DNA from: an uncultured Clostridium sp.
GTDB taxonomy: Bacteria; Bacillota; Clostridia; TANB77; CAG-508
Reading direction: 5' to 3'
Assembly: GCA_900555085.1 (NCBI GenBank)
Contig: USJU01000033.1
Span: 1 to 13,843 of the forward strand
DNA: 13,843 bases
Part shown: positions 6,264 through 11,814 of the stretch, in pieces
Numbering within the stretch: position 1 is the first letter of the stretch
How the letters are laid out: each line of letters begins with the position of its first letter
Translations under genes and position numbers: made by a program
The notes under the pieces: generated by a model
What the model was told of the DNA's origin: nothing
Database searches by the model: none
What the model saw: the letters and a program-made list of their open reading frames with translations, nothing else

Positions 6264-7007
6264 ATGAGAAATATTAAATTAACAATAATGTATGACGGAA
6301 AAGATTTTAATGGTTGGCAAAAGCAACCTAATAAGCTAAATATTCAAGGAACAATAGAGAAGGTTATTTCTGAAATGACAGGAGAAGAAATTGAACTTAA
6401 TGCTTCTGGTAGAACGGATGCAGGAGTACATAGTTTTGGGCAAGTTGCTAATTTCAAAACAAATAGCAAAATTCCAATAGATAAATTTCCAATTGCTATT
6501 AATTCAAAAATAAAAAAATCCATTGTAATTACAAATGCTGAGGAAGTAGAAGAAAGATTTCATAGTAGATATAATTGTAAGAGAAAAACATATAGATATA
6601 TAATAGACAATTCAGAATTTCCAACACCCATGTATAGATATTTAGAATATCATATACCAAATAAATTAAATATAGAAGCAATGAAAAAAGCTGCGAAATA
6701 CTTTGAAGGAGAACACGATTTTAAAGCTTTTAAATCTAGTGGTACAAGCAGTAAAAGTAGTGTAAGAACAATTTACAAAGCAGAAATTAAAAAAACAGAA
6801 AATAATAGAATTTATATAGAATTAACAGGAAATGGCTTTTTATATAATATGGTTAGAATAATATCTGGAACATTAGTTGAAGTGGGTCTTGGAAAAATAA
6901 AACCAGAAGAAATTAAAACTATAATAGAAAGTAAAGATAGACAAAAGGCAGGTAAAACATTACCAGCTCATGGTTTATATTTAATGAATGTGAATTATAA
7001 AGATTAA
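6264..7007 (+). CDS. truA: tRNA pseudouridine(38-40) synthase
   Basis: Converts U38, U39 and U40 of the tRNA anticodon arm to pseudouridine. The 247 residues carry the nucleophile motif GRTDAGVHS with catalytic D52, the early Y-D-G-x-D-F-x-G-W-Q-x-Q-P motif (10-22), the RYNCKRKTYRY segment and the C-terminal GNGFLYNMVRI signature. The frame is open back to a TTG at 6252, but that TTG is part of the Shine-Dalgarno TTGAGGTG; ATG 6264 lies about 5 bp after it and gives the family start MRNIKLTI. The gene is alone behind a divergent intergenic region of about 60 bp. A membrane-protein gene follows after 64 bp. Confidence 0.97.
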   Translation: MRNIKLTIMYDGKDFNGWQKQPNKLNIQGTIEKVISEMTGEEIELNASGRTDAGVHSFGQVANFKTNSKIPIDKFPIAINSKIKKSIVITNAEEVEERFHSRYNCKRKTYRYIIDNSEFPTPMYRYLEYHIPNKLNIEAMKKAAKYFEGEHDFKAFKSSGTSSKSSVRTIYKAEIKKTENNRIYIELTGNGFLYNMVRIISGTLVEVGLGKIKPEEIKTIIESKDRQKAGKTLPAHGLYLMNVNYKD

Positions 7008-7010
7008 TAA

Positions 7011-7040
7011 TTCACAATAAAAATAGATTATTCATAAAAT
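7011..7040 (+). promoter_or_regulatory. possible promoter for the Cys-rich membrane protein and rqcP
   Basis: TTCACA (7011-7016) and TAAAAT (7035-7040), 18-bp spacer, each 5 of 6 to consensus. It lies 31 bp before the next start codon. In so AT-rich a background this could be chance. Confidence 0.4.
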
Positions 7041-7071
7041 ATAGTAAAAACTCTGAAAGGGGGATATATTT

Positions 7072-7695
7072 ATGAATAATTTATTAATATTTTTAGCAAT
7101 TCCATTTTTAGTTATTGTAGTTGCTGTTGCATTTCAAAAATTACTTAAAAATCCATTACTTATATCATTAATAGTATTTGCGGTATTTTTAGTTATAGCA
7201 TTTGCTATAGGAAATTTAAATTATATAGTTGCAGGAATTATATATGCAATAATTGCTTATTTAGCAGCAGTTATATCATGTATTATTTGTAAGATTTGTA
7301 GAAGATTTAATTGCAGTTGTTTTTATGGAGGCAGAAATAATACAGAAACAGAAGTACTTTCTACAACATCTCCAATTGCAATAAGCAACTGTAATTGCGG
7401 AAACAATGGTGCATCTGCCAGTGCAAATGCTAATAATGGACTTGTAACATTAAATGGAAATCAAGCCGTTGTAAGTAGTTGTAATTGCCAAGCAAATAAT
7501 TCATCAGCAAATGCATTAGCAGGAAATTCTTTTGTAAATAGTAGTTGTAATTGTGGATGTAACAACAATAGACTTGCAACACAAAATGACATAAATAATG
7601 TTTTAGATGCTATAAGTGATTTAAGTGATAGTATAAGTAATAACTGTAATTGCAATAATAATGGATGTAATTTTAGAAATAGATGTTATAGATAA
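7072..7695 (+). CDS. three-helix membrane protein with Cys/Asn-rich tail
   Basis: 207 residues of unknown function. Residues 2-20, 28-47 and 50-72 are hydrophobic helices resembling the short DUF2651-type membrane proteins (recall). From residue 70 the protein is cysteine-rich: C70, C73, C76, C81 and C83 form a juxtamembrane cluster. A low-complexity Asn/Ser/Ala tail follows in which the motif S/N-x-C-N-C recurs at 107-109, 137-139, 159-163 and 192-194, with further Cys at 199 and 205, 16 Cys in all. The segment at 168-188 (a polar helix with N-D-I-N-N-V-L-D-A-I-S-D-L) interrupts the repeats. The repeats are also visible in DNA (TAGTTGTAATTG twice). The strong GAAAGGGGG lies 9 bp before the ATG. 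The gene is 11 bp from rqcP. The tail could bind metal or form disulfides at the surface or spore; this is inference. Confidence 0.8.
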   Translation: MNNLLIFLAIPFLVIVVAVAFQKLLKNPLLISLIVFAVFLVIAFAIGNLNYIVAGIIYAIIAYLAAVISCIICKICRRFNCSCFYGGRNNTETEVLSTTSPIAISNCNCGNNGASASANANNGLVTLNGNQAVVSSCNCQANNSSANALAGNSFVNSSCNCGCNNNRLATQNDINNVLDAISDLSDSISNNCNCNNNGCNFRNRCYR

Positions 7696-7706
7696 AAGGA
7701 GAAAAG

Positions 7707-7943
7707 ATGAGATTAGATAAATTTTTAAAAGTATCAAGAGTAATAAAAAGAAGAACTGTTGCAAACGAAATAGCAGACAAAGGAAGAGTTGCAGTTAACG
7801 GTAAAACTGTAAAACCAAGCTATGAGGTTAAAGTAGGGGATATAGTAGAAATACAATTTGGAGAAAAAATTTCAAAATTTGAAATAATAAATATACCGAA
7901 AGTACAAACAAAAGATATGCCAGAAATGATAAAATTATTGTAA
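7707..7943 (+). CDS. rqcP: S4-domain ribosome quality-control factor
   Basis: Small RNA-binding protein (YabO/RqcP) that works with RqcH in alanine tailing of peptides on stalled 50S subunits. 78 residues: an S4 domain at about 1-62 with the motif MRLDKFLKVSRVIKRRT, G-R-V-A-V-N-G and V-K-V-G-D-I-V-E-I, closely matching B. subtilis RqcP over the N-terminal half, and a short lysine-containing tail. AAGGAG lies 5 bp before the ATG and 11 bp after the preceding Cys-rich gene, so the two are co-transcribed. In Bacillus and many clostridia it sits beside hup, yabP and divIC; here it stands apart. The stop codon overlaps the terminator. Confidence 0.92.
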   Translation: MRLDKFLKVSRVIKRRTVANEIADKGRVAVNGKTVKPSYEVKVGDIVEIQFGEKISKFEIINIPKVQTKDMPEMIKLL

Positions 7944-7971
7944 AAAATAAAGGCCAAAAGCCTTTATTTTT
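7943..7971. terminator. bidirectional terminator between rqcP and XRE gene
   Basis: A 12-bp perfect stem, AAAAATAAAGGC (7943-7954) with GCCTTTATTTTT (7960-7971), around the loop CAAAA. A-run on one side and T-run on the other serve both strands. It overlaps the last base of rqcP and the stop codon of the convergent regulator. Confidence 0.93.
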
Positions 7972-8293
7972 CACTTTCTACAACAGTTTTTGCAAGGTTG
8001 TAAATTAATTTTAATTGTTCTGGATTGCATTTTTCTAACAATTCTTGAAAATCTTTGTTTAAGTAATTTTTAGAATCCTCAGAAGTTCCAGAAAGTAAAT
8101 ATCCCTCAGATACATCTAAAATAGAACATAATTGTTGTAATCTTTTTAAATTAATATGAGAACTACCACGTTCTATTCTACTTAAAAATGCAACAGAAAC
8201 ATCTAATTTTTCTGCTATATTTTCTTGAGTAAGCTGTTTTTCTAATCTAGCTTTTTTAATTCTTTCTCCCATTATATTGTAATCAATGGCCAT
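7964..8293 (-). CDS. XRE-family helix-turn-helix regulator
   Basis: 109-residue Cro/C1-type DNA-binding protein. Residues 8-67 form the HTH_3 domain: G-E-R-I-K-K-A-R-L-E-K-Q-L-T-Q-E-N-I-A-E-K-L, then the recognition helix V-A-F-L-S-R-I-E-R-G and C-S-I-L-D-V-S. The C-terminal 40 residues (E-K-C-N-P-E-Q-L-K-L-I-Y-N-L-A-K) are a helical segment common in short clostridial regulators, probably for dimerisation. AGGTGAT lies just before ATG 8293. It is divergent from pflB and convergent with rqcP. A perfect inverted repeat sits 22 bp before its start, suggesting autoregulation; whether it also controls pflB is open. Confidence 0.9.
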   Translation of the reverse strand: MAIDYNIMGERIKKARLEKQLTQENIAEKLDVSVAFLSRIERGSSHINLKRLQQLCSILDVSEGYLLSGTSEDSKNYLNKDFQELLEKCNPEQLKLIYNLAKTVVESEK

Positions 8294-8314
8294 ATTATCA
8301 CCTCTTAAAGTCTA

Positions 8315-8331
8315 GAAAATCAATGATTTTC
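8315..8331. promoter_or_regulatory. inverted repeat, candidate operator for the XRE regulator
   Basis: GAAAATCA (8315-8322) and TGATTTTC (8324-8331) are perfect inverted repeats around one central A. A further half site, ATTTTC, follows at 8335-8340. It lies 22 bp before the regulator's ATG, a usual place for autorepressor binding. Confidence 0.5.
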
Positions 8332-8458
8332 CTAATTTTCTAAAATATAGCATTTGAGAGTATAAATTAACAGAAACTACATTATTTATATTTACCAATG
8401 AATTAGAAAAAATACATAAATTAGGTATATTTTTCTTGTAAATTATTGATGAATTTTG

Positions 8459-8487
8459 TTGCTAAAAAAAAGTGCTTATGGTAATAT
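8459..8487 (+). promoter_or_regulatory. possible weak promoter of pflB
   Basis: TTGCTA (8459-8464) and TAATAT (8482-8487) with a 17-bp spacer, each 4 of 6 to consensus, 41 bp before the pflB ATG. TATAAA at 8485 is an overlapping alternative -10. The rest of the XRE-pflB gap (8332-8458) holds no other clear element. Confidence 0.35.
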
Positions 8488-8527
8488 AAAAAGTGGAAGG
8501 ATTATTTACAAAGGAGGAATAAAAATT

Positions 8528-10765
8528 ATGGATTTCAAAGCATGGGATGGCTTTAATAAATCTGGAGAATGGACAAAAGAAATTGATGTTAGAGGATTTA
8601 TAAGATATAACTATACTCCATATGAGGGAGATAGTAGCTTTTTAAAGGGAGCAACAGAGAAAACTAAAAAACTTTGGAATGAAGTTTTAGAATTATATAA
8701 AAAAGAAAGAGAAGCGGGTGGAGTATTAGATGCAGATACAAAAACACCATCAGCAATAAATGCATATGATGCAGGATATATTAATAAAGAATTAGAAGAT
8801 ATAGTTGGTCTTCAGACAGATAAGCCATTAAAAAGAGCTATTATGCCAAATGGTGGAATACGAATTGTAGAAAAATCGTGTGAAGCTTATGGACTTAAAG
8901 TAGATGAACAAACAGAATATATTTATCATAATTTAAGAAAAACTCATAATGATGGTGTATTTAGTGTATACACACCAGATATCAGAGCAGCAAGGAGTTC
9001 ACATTTAATAACTGGACTTCCAGATGGATATGGTAGAGGAAGAATTATAGGAGACTACAGAAGAGTTGCTTTATATGGTGTAGATGTTTTAATTGAAGAA
9101 AAACAAGAAGAATTAAATATATTAAATGTAGATGATTTTACAGAAGAAGTAATAAGAGAGAGAGAAGAAATTTCAGAACAAATAAAAGCTTTAAATGACT
9201 TAAAGAAAATGGCTGAAAAATATGGATTTGATATATCTGTTCCAGCAACAAATGCAAAAGAAGCAGTTCAATGGTTATATTTTGGATATTTAGGAGCAAT
9301 AAAAGACCAAAATGGTGCTGCTATGAGTTTAGGCAGAACATCAACATTTTTAGATATTTACTTTGAAAGAGATTTGAAAGATGGGAATTTAACAGAAGAA
9401 GAAGCACAAGAAATAATGGACCATTTTGTTATGAAATTAAGACTTGTAAGATTTTTAAGAGCACCAGAATATAATGAATTATTCAGTGGAGATCCAGTTT
9501 GGGTAACAGAAAGTATTGGTGGAATGTGTGTAGATGGAAGAACAATGGTTACAAAAAATTCATTTAGAGTTTTGCATACATTAGATAATTTAGGACCAGC
9601 ACCAGAGCCAAATCTAACAGTTTTATGGTCTAAAAATTTACCAGAAGAATTTAAAAAATTCTGCGCAGATATTTCAATAAGAACATCTTCAATACAATAT
9701 GAAAATGACGATTTAATGAGATTAACATTAGGGGATGACTATGGAATAGCTTGTTGTGTTTCTGCAATGGAAATAGGAAAACAAATGCAATTCTTTGGTG
9801 CAAGAGCAAACCTAGCAAAAGCACTTTTATATACAATAAATGGTGGTAGAGATGAAAATTCTGGAAAACAAATAACACCAAAATTTGAGCCAATTACTTC
9901 AGAATATTTAGATTATAACGAAGTAGCTGAAAAATTTAGCGCAATGATGGATTATGTTGCAAAAATATATATTAAAGCATTAAACGCTATTCATTATATG
10001 CACGATAAATATTCATATGAAGCTTTGGAAATGGCTTTACACGATAAAGATATAAAAAGAACAATGGCATGTGGAATTGCAGGTCTTTCAGTTGTTGTAG
10101 ATTCATTATCTGCTATAAAATATGCAAAAGTTAAAGTTATAAGAGATGAAACAGGTTTAGCAGTAGATTATAAAATAGAAGGTGACTTTCCTAAATATGG
10201 AAATGATGATGATAGAGTAGACGAAATTGCTGTAGGTATTGTAAAAACATTTATGAAAAAGTTAGAGAGATACCAAACATACAGAAATTCAAAACATACA
10301 TTATCTATATTAACAATAACATCAAATGTTGTTTATGGAAAAGCAACAGGAAATACACCAGATGGAAGAAGAGCTGGAGAACCATTTGGACCAGGTGCAA
10401 ATCCATTACATGGAAGAGATACAAATGGAGCAGTTGCAGTTATGAATACAATTGCAAAACTTCCTTATGAATATTCAGAAGATGGAATTTCTTATACATT
10501 TTCAATAACACCAGGAACTTTAGGAAAAGAACAAGAAACAAAAGTTAATAATCTAGTTGGTTTATTAGATGGATATTTCATGCAAACAGGTCATCATATA
10601 AATGTAAACGTATTTGATAGAGCATTACTAGAAGATGCAATGGAACATCCAGAAAAATACCCACAACTAACAATAAGAGTTTCTGGATATGCTGTAAACT
10701 TTATAAAATTAACAAGAGAACAACAATTAGATGTAATACACAGAACAATTCATGAAAGAATGTAA
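8528..10765 (+). CDS. pflB: formate C-acetyltransferase (pyruvate formate-lyase)
   Basis: Glycyl-radical enzyme that converts pyruvate and CoA to acetyl-CoA and formate under anaerobic conditions, in the cytoplasm. 745 residues, close to E. coli PflB (759). The active-site cysteine pair is C409-C410 in YGIACCVSAM. The radical glycine is G720 in I-R-V-S-G-Y-A-V. Substrate and backbone motifs such as GRIIGDYRRVALYG and the NTPDGRRAGEPFGPGANP segment are intact. The frame is open back to a TTG at 8456 that would add 24 residues, but AAAGGAGG at 8510-8517 points to ATG 8528, which begins MDFKAW as the family does. pflA follows after a hairpin, about 70 bp away. The enzyme is oxygen-sensitive, consistent with a fermentative anaerobe. 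An XRE regulator is divergent upstream. Confidence 0.98.
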   Translation: MDFKAWDGFNKSGEWTKEIDVRGFIRYNYTPYEGDSSFLKGATEKTKKLWNEVLELYKKEREAGGVLDADTKTPSAINAYDAGYINKELEDIVGLQTDKPLKRAIMPNGGIRIVEKSCEAYGLKVDEQTEYIYHNLRKTHNDGVFSVYTPDIRAARSSHLITGLPDGYGRGRIIGDYRRVALYGVDVLIEEKQEELNILNVDDFTEEVIREREEISEQIKALNDLKKMAEKYGFDISVPATNAKEAVQWLYFGYLGAIKDQNGAAMSLGRTSTFLDIYFERDLKDGNLTEEEAQEIMDHFVMKLRLVRFLRAPEYNELFSGDPVWVTESIGGMCVDGRTMVTKNSFRVLHTLDNLGPAPEPNLTVLWSKNLPEEFKKFCADISIRTSSIQYENDDLMRLTLGDDYGIACCVSAMEIGKQMQFFGARANLAKALLYTINGGRDENSGKQITPKFEPITSEYLDYNEVAEKFSAMMDYVAKIYIKALNAIHYMHDKYSYEALEMALHDKDIKRTMACGIAGLSVVVDSLSAIKYAKVKVIRDETGLAVDYKIEGDFPKYGNDDDRVDEIAVGIVKTFMKKLERYQTYRNSKHTLSILTITSNVVYGKATGNTPDGRRAGEPFGPGANPLHGRDTNGAVAVMNTIAKLPYEYSEDGISYTFSITPGTLGKEQETKVNNLVGLLDGYFMQTGHHINVNVFDRALLEDAMEHPEKYPQLTIRVSGYAVNFIKLTREQQLDVIHRTIHERM

Positions 10766-10774
10766 TTTAAAATA

Positions 10775-10807
10775 GCTCCATTTTGCTTAAAAATTGCGAA
10801 ATGGAGC
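10775..10807 (+). terminator. intergenic hairpin between pflB and pflA
   Basis: GCTCCATTTTGC (10775-10786) pairs with GCGAAATGGAGC (10796-10807): 12 pairs with one G-U, loop TTAAAAATT. It is followed by AAATTTAATAAA, not a T-run, so it is more likely a partial terminator or mRNA 3'-end stabiliser that sets the high PflB to low PflA ratio than a full stop. Confidence 0.6.
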
Positions 10808-10836
10808 AAATTTAATAAATATAGGTGGAAAAAATT

Positions 10837-11559
10837 ATGCAAGGAAAAAATATGGGATATATACATTCCTTTGAGAGCTTAGGTGCTTTAGATGGGCCAG
10901 GAATCAGATTTGTAATATTTATGCAAGGTTGCCATATGAAGTGTAAATATTGTCAAAATAGAGATACATGGCCTACAAATTGTGGAAAACAATATTCTAC
11001 AGATGAAGTTATACACAAAATTCTAAAATATAAAAATTATTTTATTGCATCTAATGGAGGAGTCACTTTTAGTGGAGGAGAACCTCTATTACAACCAAAA
11101 TTTTTAATAGATGTATGTACAAGGTTGAAACAAGAAAACATTAATGTTACAATAGACACATCCGGAAATTTAGAATTAACCGAAGATATAAAAAAAATAA
11201 TAGATTTAGCGGATTTATTCTTATTAGATATAAAATGTATAAATGAAGAAATTTGTAAAGATTTAATAGGATTTTCTAACAAAAAGGAATTAGCATTTGC
11301 TAAATATTTAAGTGAAAATAATAAAAAAATGTGGATAAGACAAGTGCTAGTACCAGGTTATACGGATAAAAAAGAAGACTTGGAAAATTTAAAAGAATTT
11401 ATAAAATCTTTAAAAACAGTAGAGAAAGTTGAAATTTTGCCATACCACGATATGGGTAAACATAAATGGGAAGAATTAGGTTTAAAATATGAATTAGAAA
11501 ATGTTAGAATACCAACTGAAGAAGATGTAGAAAATGCTAAAAAAATACTTGGAATATAA
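10837..11559 (+). CDS. pflA: pyruvate formate-lyase-activating enzyme
   Basis: Radical SAM enzyme that abstracts a hydrogen from the PflB glycine to switch the lyase on. 240 residues. The [4Fe-4S] motif C-x3-C-x2-C is C32-C36-C39 in GCHMKCKYC, nearly the same positions as in E. coli (30/34/37). SAM-binding motif SGGEP falls at about 79-83, followed by D-T-S-G and L-L-D-I-K. No extra ferredoxin-type clusters, so it is the class that serves PflB proper. The frame is open to a GTG at 10825, but that GTG is inside the Shine-Dalgarno AGGTGG; ATG 10837 lies 8 bp after it. ATG 10852 is a further alternative. A small gene follows after 12 bp. Confidence 0.96.
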   Translation: MQGKNMGYIHSFESLGALDGPGIRFVIFMQGCHMKCKYCQNRDTWPTNCGKQYSTDEVIHKILKYKNYFIASNGGVTFSGGEPLLQPKFLIDVCTRLKQENINVTIDTSGNLELTEDIKKIIDLADLFLLDIKCINEEICKDLIGFSNKKELAFAKYLSENNKKMWIRQVLVPGYTDKKEDLENLKEFIKSLKTVEKVEILPYHDMGKHKWEELGLKYELENVRIPTEEDVENAKKILGI

Positions 11560-11571
11560 ATGGAGGAATAA

Positions 11572-11814
11572 ATGGAAGAAACTAAAGAAGCAAATAAAAA
11601 AGTTGAAGATTTATTAAAAGTAACACATGAAGAGCTAATAGAAACATATAAAAGTTTTGATGTAAATAAAACTAATTTGCAAAATGCATATCAAACCTAC
11701 AGTGCAATGATTAAAGAATATGAAAATAAAGAAAAAGAAGCAAAAGAAGAAATAGAAAATATAGAAGAAACAGAAGAGAAAGAGGTAAAAAGAAAACATG
11801 GAAAACACAGTTAA
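11572..11814 (+). CDS. small acidic coiled-coil protein, unknown
   Basis: 80 residues, no family recognised. The sequence is almost entirely helical in character. Residues 1-50 carry heptad-like hydrophobics (L14, L15, V17, L22, Y26). Residues 50-73 are nearly all Glu/Lys (an E-K-E-A-K-E-E-I-E-N-I-E-E type run), and the end is basic, KRKHGKHS. There is no signal or membrane segment. TGGAGG lies 6 bp before the ATG and 12 bp after pflA, so it is probably on the pfl transcript. Its last 17 bases overlap the start of the next gene in another frame, suggesting translational coupling. Confidence 0.7.
   Translation: MEETKEANKKVEDLLKVTHEELIETYKSFDVNKTNLQNAYQTYSAMIKEYENKEKEAKEEIENIEETEEKEVKRKHGKHS

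Noticed and set aside
7380..7680. CRISPR-like short repeats in the CNC coding tail
   Set aside because: The repeats are irregular in spacing, lie in frame inside a gene and reflect repeated amino-acid motifs.
8456..8527. TTG 8456 as the pflB start with 24 extra residues
   Set aside because: No ribosome site before it, while AAAGGAGG lies before ATG 8528, which gives the family-typical N-terminus.
9651..9893. Minus-strand frame of 80 codons inside pflB, and similar antisense frames in other genes
   Set aside because: They are shadows of strongly conserved plus-strand genes, with low-complexity Leu/Phe/Ser composition typical of antisense AT-rich coding DNA.
10825..10836. GTG 10825 as the pflA start
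   Set aside because: The GTG is part of the AGGTGG ribosome site for ATG 10837.
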